Assembly: GCF_000765825.2 (NCBI RefSeq)
Contig: NZ_JRPE02000015.1
Span: forward strand, 1-40,530
Length of the DNA: 40,530 bases
Direction: 5' to 3'
Origin: Helicobacter magdeburgensis
GTDB taxonomy: Bacteria; Campylobacterota; Campylobacteria; Campylobacterales; Helicobacteraceae
Shown piece after piece: positions 16,902 through 25,245 of this stretch. The notes under the pieces were generated by a model, which did no database searches, had not been told where the DNA came from, and saw only the letters and a program-made list of their open reading frames with translations. Each line of letters begins with the position of its first letter. The first letter of the stretch is position 1. A program made the translations under genes and the position numbers.

Positions 16902-17932
16902 TTTGTTGCTCCTGCACAGAAGTCTCTTTGTCTCCATATCCAAAAGAAAAAGGCATCTTTGTCCGCTGGAGTGCTTTTAAAATCGTAGTGAAAACGCATC
17001 GCTCCAAAACGCTTGGCACTTCCATAGGCAAGTTGAATATAGTATTGAGATTTTAAAAGCATTGGGAACATTTTATCTCCACACATTGTGTCTGGAAGCT
17101 CATTGCCTCCTGTGAATGTCATACTCGCATTACTTGTTTTAAACAAACGCAATGTTTCATGTTGCGAAGCAATTTGTCTTAGGGCTATCATTTCGCTGTT
17201 TTCTATGGGGTCACCTAATCTAGTCCAGCCTGTATCACTTGAACCCATATTTCCCCTACAACCATCACAAAAATACAAAGAATTAAGCGGATAACCTGCT
17301 GTTGCTGAGGTGCAGTCTGCTACACAAGCCATATCAGCCACCATATTTGTGAAAAATGCCCTAGAAGTAGGTTTGGCTGAGTTGGTTGAATTTGATAGGA
17401 TTTCGTTATTGTAGAGTGGATCTACATCGCTGATATAGTTTGCTGTGATTTCACTATTCCTATCAAAACATACAATATCTGGCAAGGCAGCGGCTATCAA
17501 AGCAAGAATAGGGAAAGTTACAATATTGGCTTGGCGGAATCCAGAAGTATCCCCCTCTCCAGCATTCCCTGACATATCAGATCTGCTTGTCCCTCTTTTT
17601 GAAAGCACATCACTATCTAATTCCATACCCAAGCCTACAAGGTGCATAGGCTGGTTTGATGATGAGAAACCAAGTAATGGCTCAATAAGTGTCGCTGCGA
17701 AACCTACGGGTAATGGACCATCTCCTTTAGGACAAGTGCATACTTTAAAACTGATACTGAGCTTATCTAAGAAAAAAGACCAGTCTGCACTATTCATAAA
17801 ATCAATCATAGGAGCATTTGAGCCTGTGTGATCTCCAAAGTTATTTCCGTGATCGCTCCCGTCTGTTCCAGTGCTATCTTGTGCTGCTGTCAAAAAAGAA
17901 AGGCTAAGGGCTAAAGCAAGTATATATTTCAT
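16895..17932 (-). CDS. traU: TraU, conjugal transfer protein
   Basis: A 345-residue protein, close to the 330 residues of F TraU. A signal peptide (1-17) is followed by the conserved core: VCTCPKGDGPLPVGF, WFDP-like EPLLGF, then LPDIVCFD, ADMACVADC, LYFCDGCRGNMG, and CGDKMFPMLLKSQYYIQLAYG near the end. The paired cysteines are the family's disulfide-forming ones. TraU is a periplasmic protein needed for DNA transfer more than for pilus formation. The order traW-traU-trbC-traN is the same as in F-type systems. AAAGGAG lies 6 bases before the ATG, which overlaps the traW stop by 4 bases. Confidence 0.92.
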   Translation of the reverse strand: MKYILALALSLSFLTAAQDSTGTDGSDHGNNFGDHTGSNAPMIDFMNSADWSFFLDKLSISFKVCTCPKGDGPLPVGFAATLIEPLLGFSSSNQPMHLVGLGMELDSDVLSKRGTSRSDMSGNAGEGDTSGFRQANIVTFPILALIAAALPDIVCFDRNSEITANYISDVDPLYNNEILSNSTNSAKPTSRAFFTNMVADMACVADCTSATAGYPLNSLYFCDGCRGNMGSSDTGWTRLGDPIENSEMIALRQIASQHETLRLFKTSNASMTFTGGNELPDTMCGDKMFPMLLKSQYYIQLAYGSAKRFGAMRFHYDFKSTPADKDAFFFWIWRQRDFCAGATKC

Positions 17933-18537
17933 TTTTTCTCCTTTCTTTTAAGCTTAATTTCTGTGATGTTAAGAGTGTCTTTACTGACTTTAATGATGCT
18001 GGGCGTGCATCTAATTTCAAGTTGTTTGGCTAATGTGTCGCTGATAATGTATCTTTCTTTAAAATGGGAAAGCCTCTCATCTCTCATATCTCCATTGGCG
18101 ACTAAAACCATTGATGGGAGACCTTTTGTTTTTGAATGCTCTATCTCTTCTTTTGCATCAAGATTAATGATATAGTATGAAATACTTGCATTTTTTAGCT
18201 TCTTTGATACCATATCACTAGCCTTGGTTCCTTTGGGGATAAAAATATCCCCTTCTGGAATGTCAATATCATATTGTGCTATAGCACTAATGTCTTTCTC
18301 TCGTATGTTGTTCTCTTTGCAATAAGGCAAGTTCAATTCGCCTTGAAGTGAGGCTTTAACAGATTCTAAAACCTTATACCGCAGTTTATTGGTATCAATT
18401 TTAGCGGCTGCCTTATTCATCTCATCAAGCAAATCTTTTTCAACAATATCATAGGTATTGCCAAATGTTCCCAAGTCCTTATAAGCGGCTTGGGCTAAAG
18501 CACAAGAGATAAAAACACAGACAAGGATTTTTTTCAT
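17929..18537 (-). CDS. traW: TraW, F-type conjugal transfer protein
   Basis: A 202-residue periplasmic protein. After a signal peptide (1-18) it begins KDLGTFGNTYDIVEKDLLDEM, the hallmark start of TraW, and later has PEGDIFIPKGTKASD, YYIINLDAKEE and RCTPSIIKVSKDTLNI in the family's order. In F, TraW is needed for pilus assembly and forms a periplasmic complex with TrbC. The neighbours on both sides overlap it by one to four bases, so it is part of a tightly coupled set. Confidence 0.9.
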   Translation of the reverse strand: MKKILVCVFISCALAQAAYKDLGTFGNTYDIVEKDLLDEMNKAAAKIDTNKLRYKVLESVKASLQGELNLPYCKENNIREKDISAIAQYDIDIPEGDIFIPKGTKASDMVSKKLKNASISYYIINLDAKEEIEHSKTKGLPSMVLVANGDMRDERLSHFKERYIISDTLAKQLEIRCTPSIIKVSKDTLNITEIKLKRKEKK

Positions 18538-19064
18538 TATTGTTCCTTCCCTTGCTCTTGAGTCTGCGACTCTGTGGCATTTACTTCCTGCTGTGTGTTT
18601 TGTGAGTCGCCTGCATTTGTAGTTTCAACTTTATATTCAGGGTTTTGCGCCTGAGTAGCTTTAGCCTTATTTTGTTTGGTCTTAGGTTTTATTCCCTGTT
18701 GTTGCACTTGAGCTTGCATTTGTGCTTGTGGTTGCGGTTGAGCTTGTTGTGGTGCAACATTAGCCTGAGCGCTCATTCTAGCGAGCATTTCTTTTCTTGT
18801 TTTGATGCCCTGCATAATAATAAACAAAATAGCAATACTTACCAAAGCAACAAGAAATGTTCTTGGGTCAGGTATGCCTATAAAGAGCCCACAAGCAAAA
18901 TATGTAATTCGCTCTGTAATGCCAAATGTCTTGTGCATAAAGGCTTCTAGTTTTTGCTCTTTATAAGGATCTTCAGGCTGAAATGCCTTTCTTAATATCC
19001 AAAGCTGCCATTTTAAGCTAAAGTTAGCCATCTTTTCTTGAAATGTGTTTTGAAATGGTTTCAT
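18537..19064 (-). CDS. Membrane protein with Q-rich tail, in the trbI position
   Basis: A 175-residue protein. The first 60 residues are polar and amphipathic (FSLKWQLWILRKAFQPEDPY). Hydrophobic stretches follow at about 63-75 and 78-98 (TFLVALVSIAILFIIMQGI). From residue 105 it is rich in Q, A and P. It lies directly upstream of traW, where F carries trbI, but TrbI similarity is not clear: TrbI has one N-terminal helix and a periplasmic tail. It could serve as an inner-membrane scaffold of the transfer apparatus. Start and stop overlap the neighbours. Confidence 0.6.
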   Translation of the reverse strand: MKPFQNTFQEKMANFSLKWQLWILRKAFQPEDPYKEQKLEAFMHKTFGITERITYFACGLFIGIPDPRTFLVALVSIAILFIIMQGIKTRKEMLARMSAQANVAPQQAQPQPQAQMQAQVQQQGIKPKTKQNKAKATQAQNPEYKVETTNAGDSQNTQQEVNATESQTQEQGKEQ

Positions 19065-19711
19065 TTTTTCTCCTTTTGTTTTGCCTCATATTTTTCTTTG
19101 TAGAACCCATTTTTGTGTATCAACAACTCCTTGGCAATTCGCTTAGAATAATCAGGGTTGTTGGCACATTTTTTCTCTGCGATTCTTAAAATTTTGAGTG
19201 CTTGCTTTTCGTTATAGGAAATATCTGCAATTCCTTCAGAAAAATACTTCGCACTCTCAACATAGCCAAAGCAATTTCCATCTTTTGCTAAGGCAGCCAC
19301 ATTATTGAAGTATTCAAGCTGTCCCTTAAGGTTGTAAGTATCTCCATAGTTTTTATGGACATACGCAGCCATAAAACCAGCCGCCTTGTTGCCTTCCTCT
19401 ATGTAACTTTTCAAAAATGTTTTTCTCACCTTTTCAAAGTCTGGAAAGGCAACTTGCTTGCTCACCCTTTTGCCATTTTCCCTGTATGTGAATTTTTCAG
19501 GCTTGTGTTTGTCTGCGTTGTAATACAGGGATAAGGCTTCTTGATAAAGTGGTGTTTGCTGTATATTTTTGCTTGCACCATCTGGCAGAGAAGCAATATA
19601 GAAGTGCTCAAATCCATAAAGCTTTTTTGGCTTTTGTTTTTGAGGCACACTCGCAAAAAGCCCGCAAACACTTACAATAATAGCTATGGGCATTAATATT
19701 TTTTTCATCAA
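19061..19711 (-). CDS. Periplasmic protein with Sel1-like helical repeat
   Basis: A 216-residue protein with a signal peptide (1-20). The middle has helical pairs such as GNKAAGFMAAYVHKNYG and GNCFGYVESAKYFSEGIAD followed by YNEKQALKILRIAEKKC, which resembles the A-xx-xx-G pattern of Sel1/TPR repeats. The C-terminal tail is Lys/Glu rich. Such proteins serve as interaction scaffolds. It overlaps the lytic transglycosylase gene upstream and the membrane protein gene downstream by 4 bases each. A role in assembling the secretion channel in the periplasm is inference from position. Confidence 0.6.
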   Translation of the reverse strand: MMKKILMPIAIIVSVCGLFASVPQKQKPKKLYGFEHFYIASLPDGASKNIQQTPLYQEALSLYYNADKHKPEKFTYRENGKRVSKQVAFPDFEKVRKTFLKSYIEEGNKAAGFMAAYVHKNYGDTYNLKGQLEYFNNVAALAKDGNCFGYVESAKYFSEGIADISYNEKQALKILRIAEKKCANNPDYSKRIAKELLIHKNGFYKEKYEAKQKEKK

Positions 19712-20340
19712 AGCTCCTCGTTGCTTGCAACTCTAACATTCACCTTGAATCTCAAGGTTTTTTCAGCTTTGGGTGAAACCTTGTTTTCTGCGGCGACTTG
19801 CTGTTGTTGCTGTTTTGTGTTTTGCTTTTTGGCTACATATTGCTTTAGTCTATTCTGGTAAGCCTCATTATGCTTTTTTGTGCTTGAATGATAGCTAGCC
19901 AGACTTTCCCAGCTCCAACCCTTTGTGTTTTTGATTTCAGTAAGAATTTCACACGCTTTTTGTTTGCTTTCTTCTAGCGTGAAATATACGCTGGAATCAT
20001 ATTGAAAAAACATTGGGTTGATTTGGAAAGGACCCAAATCAATATTAGTAACCTTAAGCTGTTTTAATTCATCATAAACAGAAATGCAATTCTCTAAGCT
20101 CGTGCAGTCTATTGTTCGCTTATCAAGGGCAAACCATCGCTCGTCTTTTTTGAGCTTATTCATATCGCTGTTTTTATTAAAACTGATGATATATGGGTAG
20201 CCAACTTCACGCTTTGGGTGCCCTTCTATGGCTGCAATAGCTGTGAGCACATCAGAGTGAATTTTGCATTTATATTGCGATGAAAAACCCAATGTTACCA
20301 AAGAGGCAAGACAAATTCCAATGAGCACTACTTTATTCAT
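19708..20340 (-). CDS. Lytic transglycosylase, T4SS-associated (VirB1-like)
   Basis: A 210-residue protein with a signal peptide (1-20). The SLT fold motifs follow in order: TAIAAIEGH with the likely catalytic E39, IDLGPFQINPMFF at 100-112 (equivalent to the usual GLMQINP motif), and SLASYHSSTKKHNEAYQNRL at 147-165 with the substrate-lining Tyr. It would cut peptidoglycan glycan strands to let the secretion channel through. The C-terminal 45 residues are Q/K rich and lie outside the fold. Met of the motif is replaced by Pro-Phe, a small deviation. Its start is flush with the stop of the gene upstream. Confidence 0.82.
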   Translation of the reverse strand: MNKVVLIGICLASLVTLGFSSQYKCKIHSDVLTAIAAIEGHPKREVGYPYIISFNKNSDMNKLKKDERWFALDKRTIDCTSLENCISVYDELKQLKVTNIDLGPFQINPMFFQYDSSVYFTLEESKQKACEILTEIKNTKGWSWESLASYHSSTKKHNEAYQNRLKQYVAKKQNTKQQQQQVAAENKVSPKAEKTLRFKVNVRVASNEEL

Positions 20341-21012
20341 TTATTGCCTTAATGCAGCTGTTCTTTTGAGAGAATCTGAGTTCTTGCAGAAATTTACAAC
20401 GCTAGGTTCTGGATTCTCGTGGAAGCAGGCTTTGCTAAGGTAGAAATTCGCCATATTTATATCCTTAAGCTTCAAGTAATTGAAAGCAAGATAAAGTTGT
20501 GAAAGAGAATTGCTAGCGACACTATCACTCATATTAAGAGCCTGAATGCTTCCTTTCATATCATCGTGCAAAAAAAGATAGATGCCTAGGATTATGCTGT
20601 TGAGCTTTGTAACCTCTTGGTATCGTATTTCTTTGTTTTGTGTGCCTGCTAAAAAGTAATCTTTAGCTTGTATGCCTCCAGCGCTATTAAGTATTTTAAT
20701 AAGCTCAGGAGAAATACTTTTGGGTGCTTTTTCATAATTCCAAGCAAGCATACCTAGCTTGTATGCTGCAATGGGGTTTTTGTTTTGCTGATACAAACGA
20801 GCATGAACACTCAAAGCTCTAGGCAAATCTTGTGGTATTTCTGCAGAGCCAGTTTCAAAGGTCATAGCCTCTACAAGCTCTGCATCTCCGCCAACATTCT
20901 TACGAACATCTGAGAATATCTTTTCCATTTCATCAAGCGAGACAACCTCATCTTGCGAAAATGCTCCAAGACAAAGAATAGAGGTGAAGGCGATAGCTTT
21001 TAGGATTCTCAT
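20341..21012 (-). CDS. Periplasmic helical-repeat protein of the transfer operon
   Basis: A 223-residue protein with a signal peptide (1-19, cleavage near AFSQDE). The rest is predicted helical with TPR-like pairs, e.g. LPRALSVHARLYQQNKNPIAA and SLSQLYLAFNYLKLKDINMAN, and two cysteines close to the end. It has no recognised family. It sits between traH and the transglycosylase with start and stop touching both, so it is expressed with them. It resembles the other small repeat protein two genes away and may be a structural partner in the periplasm. Confidence 0.55.
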   Translation of the reverse strand: MRILKAIAFTSILCLGAFSQDEVVSLDEMEKIFSDVRKNVGGDAELVEAMTFETGSAEIPQDLPRALSVHARLYQQNKNPIAAYKLGMLAWNYEKAPKSISPELIKILNSAGGIQAKDYFLAGTQNKEIRYQEVTKLNSIILGIYLFLHDDMKGSIQALNMSDSVASNSLSQLYLAFNYLKLKDINMANFYLSKACFHENPEPSVVNFCKNSDSLKRTAALRQ

Positions 21013-22781
21013 TATTTGCCGCCTTTTGTCTTTTTCTCTTTTGCATCCAACTTGTTGCGTAATTCTTGCAAGTGTTTGTCAGCAGCCTTAAATATGTTCT
21101 TATACTCATGATTTGTTTTCATAAGCCCCATCATTGTCTTGTCAAGCTCTTGAACATAAGCTTCAAGTATGCTCCTTATTTCTCTTGCCCTTGCGCCTCC
21201 AATGCTTTTGTTTCCAACCAAAGAAGTGCCTGTAGTGACATTGGCTACAATATAATCCAAGAAATATTTGGCTGCATAATAAGCATTTAGATTGGCTAGT
21301 AAATTTGCAAGATCATCTGCCTGTTTTTTATATTGATTTCTCTCGCTTTGCGGTAATGTATGATTTTTAGACATTGCATCAAGCGCAACAATAGTGTTTC
21401 TAAACTCCATTCCACTTGGAACAACAAGAGCCAAACTTCCATTATTGCAAGATACAGAAGGGCTGGTGTTGCTAGCATCCCTAAAACATTTTACAACATT
21501 TTTAGATTCTTCTTTTAATCCCTTCCAAGGAATAGAAACTTTTTTTTCAAAAGATGCTGTTGCAAGAAATGTATAAAGCTTTTTAGAATTTTTAGCCATA
21601 GCAGCAATAACCTGCGTAGATAAAAGTTCCACATCTTTTTGTCCCTTTCCTCCATTCAGTAGTTGGTCTAAAAGCTCTTTTGGCGATGTCGGAGATTCTG
21701 TTTGTCTAGAATCTCCTCCAAAAAGTTTCTCCAACCCATCAAATTGTCCTTCTTTCCCTTGTTTATTTTCCCAAGAAGTTTTCTTGGTATATGTCAAGAA
21801 AGCCTCATCCTCTTTTTTGTCAAGCTGACCTTTCGCTAAAAGTCTTATCATGGATTGACCAAAATTTCTGCCTTGACCATATCCTGCAGTAATAAATTCA
21901 AAAAAATCATTGCTAGGACCATCTGGAAGCCCAAAAATATTGACGGCAAAGAGATAGAGTATTTCTGCATTTGATTTGCCTTCAACTTTCAGTTTGGTGT
22001 CAAAACCATATTGCCCATCCTGCATCTTAGCTTCTTTTAAGTATTCTGGCGCAAGAATGGAAGTGAAATCATATATTCTGAAAGCTTGTCCAAAATTAAC
22101 AGAAGCATCTTGTTGGTTTTTCTCTTTATTTGCCCCCCAACTATCTGGATTAGTAAGAGTGCCTTGAACAGAGTTTTCGAATTCATCCGCACCCGCATTT
22201 AGCATATTGTCAAACGCATCTATACTGCTTTGCAATCCCCATCCAGTCTTACCATGAGCTTTTTCAAAGCCCCATTTACCAACACTTTGCCCAAAATTAC
22301 AAGCATTTGCCAAGAAACCTTGAATAGTTTGAAGCATTCGCTTAATTCCAGAAAATACATGTTCTATGCTAGGCATAGAATTAACAAGTGCTATAAATAG
22401 ACCATACACAATGGCACCAGAAGCATTGCCTAATTGCTCTCCTATATCTTCAAGCCCAAGAGCTTTAACAAATCCACCTTCTAGTGTTATGGCATTGCAA
22501 CTTGCAGATGCTTTTGGCTCTTGCATTTGCAACCAAGGCTCATAGACAGCAGAAGTTGCATCAATTTTAAACTCAATGCTTCCTCCATAAACACCGCCCT
22601 GTCCATCAGAAGAGGGGGTTGTAATATTTGAAAAATTAGCACCAGCATCCCCTTTGCTTGCAAAATCATTAAGTTGCCCCAACGGAGAATTTCCCCAACC
22701 TTTTGCAAAACCATCTCCAAACCCCGCATACAATGTGTTGCCTAAAAGACACACCGATAAGACTATAGCTACCTTTTTCAT
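21012..22781 (-). CDS. traH: TraH, F-type pilus assembly protein
   Basis: A 589-residue protein (F TraH is about 460). A signal peptide (1-19) is followed by a Gly/Ser-rich start, then the family core: GGVYGGSIEFKI, SASCNAITLEGGFVKALGLEDIGEQL, ALVNSMPSIEHVFSGIKRML and ANACNFGQ, which match the conserved Cys, Gly and Pro positions of TraH. The C-terminal end is a long coiled coil with a Lys-rich tail. TraH acts with TraF and TraW in pilus extension and retraction at the outer membrane. The order traF-traH is that of F-type systems. Its ATG overlaps the traF stop by 4 bases. Confidence 0.88.
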   Translation of the reverse strand: MKKVAIVLSVCLLGNTLYAGFGDGFAKGWGNSPLGQLNDFASKGDAGANFSNITTPSSDGQGGVYGGSIEFKIDATSAVYEPWLQMQEPKASASCNAITLEGGFVKALGLEDIGEQLGNASGAIVYGLFIALVNSMPSIEHVFSGIKRMLQTIQGFLANACNFGQSVGKWGFEKAHGKTGWGLQSSIDAFDNMLNAGADEFENSVQGTLTNPDSWGANKEKNQQDASVNFGQAFRIYDFTSILAPEYLKEAKMQDGQYGFDTKLKVEGKSNAEILYLFAVNIFGLPDGPSNDFFEFITAGYGQGRNFGQSMIRLLAKGQLDKKEDEAFLTYTKKTSWENKQGKEGQFDGLEKLFGGDSRQTESPTSPKELLDQLLNGGKGQKDVELLSTQVIAAMAKNSKKLYTFLATASFEKKVSIPWKGLKEESKNVVKCFRDASNTSPSVSCNNGSLALVVPSGMEFRNTIVALDAMSKNHTLPQSERNQYKKQADDLANLLANLNAYYAAKYFLDYIVANVTTGTSLVGNKSIGGARAREIRSILEAYVQELDKTMMGLMKTNHEYKNIFKAADKHLQELRNKLDAKEKKTKGGK

Positions 22782-23950
22782 TTTTGCATTTCCTCCTCTA
22801 TAAGTTTCTTCAATTCTGGAGCTCTTTGTTTTGCTTCTTCATCGTTTAAAAAGTGCCTGCTATTTATTTGTTTTAAAATACCTTCAGCAGATTGTTTTTG
22901 AGCGTGTGTTCCAGCTAATTCTTCTGGTTTAATAACACCAAACAAAATCATTGAACGAGTCATCATATTGATAATATCTTTAGGTCTGTCTCTTCCTATA
23001 CCTATAACTTGATTGAAAGATTTTTGGTTGCTGACATTTCTGTATCTGAATATATACATAGGTGTCATATAAGTATCAATCTTGTCGTTCTTAAAGCTAT
23101 TTGGCGAAATAACTTTATCAGTATTTGGAATGTTTCTCCACAAGTCACTTGCATCTTGTCCCAAGGCTTTTTCGTGCAAGTTATTGAATCTATTAAGAGC
23201 TTCTTGGCTTTCAAACACAAATCTTGTTTTAACGCCCATAGATTTGATTTCATCATAAACTTCTCTAAGTAGCACAATATTTTCAATATCATAGCCGTAA
23301 TTTTTACCCATAAGGATTGCAACTTCCATATTTGGCGAGTGCTGCTTGAGTTTTTCTTTTACCATCTTCTTTCTTTCATCTTGTCCTTGCCCGTCTTCCA
23401 TTGTAAGATGAGGTGGTGTTGCTGCAAAAGGATAACGAGTATTCTTAGCTGCGGCTTCAAGTGAGTATCCAGCATTAAACACATGGTTTAGGTATTTTGA
23501 TTGCCACTTGTAATATGCAAGGGCATTTTCAACGGTAGGATTCTCAAGCCATTTTCTCATAACAGGGATTCTTGCACCATCGCCGATGATTGGCATCACA
23601 AAACAATCTTCTGATGAATTAGACAGGCATTTTTTGCCATTAACCTCAACCATTCGCGGTAAATCATGCACGACTTTCATTATCTCTAACATTTCCATCT
23701 GTATTCTATTAGCTATTTTTTGTTCTTGCAATATTGCTATGAGTAAATCTTTTTCAGTTGCTTTTGGGTTTATTTGTTGAGGTTGGTTTTGTGGTTGCTT
23801 TGATTCATCATCATATTTTAACCAACCCCTTCCATATTCTTGTTGTTGTGATTTTTGCCCTTGCTGTTGCATTTGTGTAGGCACACTTGTAGGTGCTGCA
23901 TACAAAATTGCACACAGGGATAAACTCACACAAAGTATTTTTTTAGGCAT
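22778..23950 (-). CDS. traF: TraF, F-type thioredoxin-fold transfer protein
   Basis: A 390-residue protein (F TraF is about 250) with a signal peptide (1-18). It has GRGWLKYDD near residue 42, like the GWxWY start of TraF. The helical section PTVENALAYYKWQSKYLNHV at about 137-156 with KNTRYPF follows the family pattern. The thioredoxin-like half spans residues 205-340 (MEVAILMGKNYGYD, TPMYIFRYRN). No CxxC is present, as in F TraF, so it is a structural rather than redox member. The N-terminal third is longer than usual and Q-rich with a coiled coil. It begins 2 bases after the ATPase gene upstream. Confidence 0.8.
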   Translation of the reverse strand: MPKKILCVSLSLCAILYAAPTSVPTQMQQQGQKSQQQEYGRGWLKYDDESKQPQNQPQQINPKATEKDLLIAILQEQKIANRIQMEMLEIMKVVHDLPRMVEVNGKKCLSNSSEDCFVMPIIGDGARIPVMRKWLENPTVENALAYYKWQSKYLNHVFNAGYSLEAAAKNTRYPFAATPPHLTMEDGQGQDERKKMVKEKLKQHSPNMEVAILMGKNYGYDIENIVLLREVYDEIKSMGVKTRFVFESQEALNRFNNLHEKALGQDASDLWRNIPNTDKVISPNSFKNDKIDTYMTPMYIFRYRNVSNQKSFNQVIGIGRDRPKDIINMMTRSMILFGVIKPEELAGTHAQKQSAEGILKQINSRHFLNDEEAKQRAPELKKLIEEEMQK

Positions 23951-23952
23951 AG

Positions 23953-25245
23953 TTAATCCTTTTCCTTTGGTGTATTGTCTGACAATTTATTATAGAGGGC
24001 TTCTTGATACGCATAGGCATCGCCATAATTCTCTACAAACTGATTAATTTTCTTTAGTCCAAAATCTATCTCTGCGAACAGCTTATCCATTAAAGACAAT
24101 AAGTCTGGCGTGAAAGGAATATTTTTTACATCCCATAACAGAATATTGTTTTCAACTTGCTCTAATACTTTATTAGAGTGTTCATACAGGTTTATAATAG
24201 ATTGCAAGGCATCAAAAGCTTGCTGTGCTTCTTGCTGAAAAGCAAGACAATATTGTATATTATCATTGTAAATACTATGGGAGTAAGTGATTTGAAACTG
24301 AATGAATTTAAAGCATTTCGCATCCCAACGAGAAAAAGCCTCCTTGTAGAATCGTTCAATCTCTAGCAGCCTAGCCCTTATAGCATTTTCATCTCCAAAA
24401 ATTACTCTTGTTACAACTCCAAACAATCTGTTTCGCTCATTATAATCCGTCCAGCTCATGTGCTTCAGCAAAAGCAAATCAGAATAGTCCAAATATTTTC
24501 TATCATTAAGCACAGCACTTACACGCAAAGCTCTTACGATAAAATCAGGTCCAAACTTTCTGTCACTTGCCTTAATGTTATTTCTGCTGATTTCTGATTT
24601 TAATCTCAAATAGCAATCCACAATCTCTTCGCCTATTTCAACTTCTTCTGCCATTTCTTGGGCTTTTTGTATGTCAGCCATTGTGAATGTTTCGCCCATA
24701 GTCTTTGTTCTATCAAAGACACCGCGCACATAGTTTTTCATATTAGATTCTTCTTGGATACGCTGAACTTCATACCACACTAAAATTCTGTCCGAAAAAG
24801 GCTCAATCTTTTCGCCAAATGGCAATTCGTTTGATGCTGAGAACAAAGAATTAAGTGGCACAGGGATACCTTTACCCCCTATAGTCCATCTTCTTTCATT
24901 TAAAAGTGCAAGCAAGGCTACAAGCAACTCGTCTGTTGCTTTAAACATTTCATCAAAGAATATAAAAGGATGCACAAGAAGCGTTTGTTCTTTGGGGGTA
25001 TCCTCTGTTCCCACAAGCTGCTTTTCTTGCGTTTCTTTTGTCATAAGAATTTCCCAGTAAGAAGCATCACTTATTGTTTTGCTGATAGTTTGAATCGCAT
25101 AGGTTTTTCCAACACCGGGCTTCCCTATAAGAAACATGTGATGTCTTGCAAAGATGCAGAGCATAGTGAGGCGTATAAGCTCTTCTCTTTCAATGAGCTT
25201 ACCCTCTAATACTTTGATGACATTAGCTACCTTTTCTTTAAACAT
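23953..25245 (-). CDS. MoxR/RavA-type AAA+ ATPase
   Basis: A 430-residue cytoplasmic ATPase. Walker A is GKPGVGKT (41-48), Walker B is FIFFDE (94-99), sensor 1 is SASNEL around N139, and the likely arginine finger is SDRI around R153. LLNERRWTIGG at 114-124 is typical of the MoxR/RavA branch. The C-terminal 180 residues are helical and include the lid domain. MoxR ATPases act as chaperones that install cofactors or load partners, usually with a VWA-domain protein next door; none is seen here. Its place between traF and the coupling-protein gene, with touching ends, ties it to the transfer apparatus. This is not part of the standard F set. Confidence 0.85.
   Translation of the reverse strand: MFKEKVANVIKVLEGKLIEREELIRLTMLCIFARHHMFLIGKPGVGKTYAIQTISKTISDASYWEILMTKETQEKQLVGTEDTPKEQTLLVHPFIFFDEMFKATDELLVALLALLNERRWTIGGKGIPVPLNSLFSASNELPFGEKIEPFSDRILVWYEVQRIQEESNMKNYVRGVFDRTKTMGETFTMADIQKAQEMAEEVEIGEEIVDCYLRLKSEISRNNIKASDRKFGPDFIVRALRVSAVLNDRKYLDYSDLLLLKHMSWTDYNERNRLFGVVTRVIFGDENAIRARLLEIERFYKEAFSRWDAKCFKFIQFQITYSHSIYNDNIQYCLAFQQEAQQAFDALQSIINLYEHSNKVLEQVENNILLWDVKNIPFTPDLLSLMDKLFAEIDFGLKKINQFVENYGDAYAYQEALYNKLSDNTPKEKD

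Noticed and set aside
18537-19064. Firm trbI call for the membrane protein before traW
   Set aside because: Only position supports it; the helix layout and Q-rich tail differ from TrbI.
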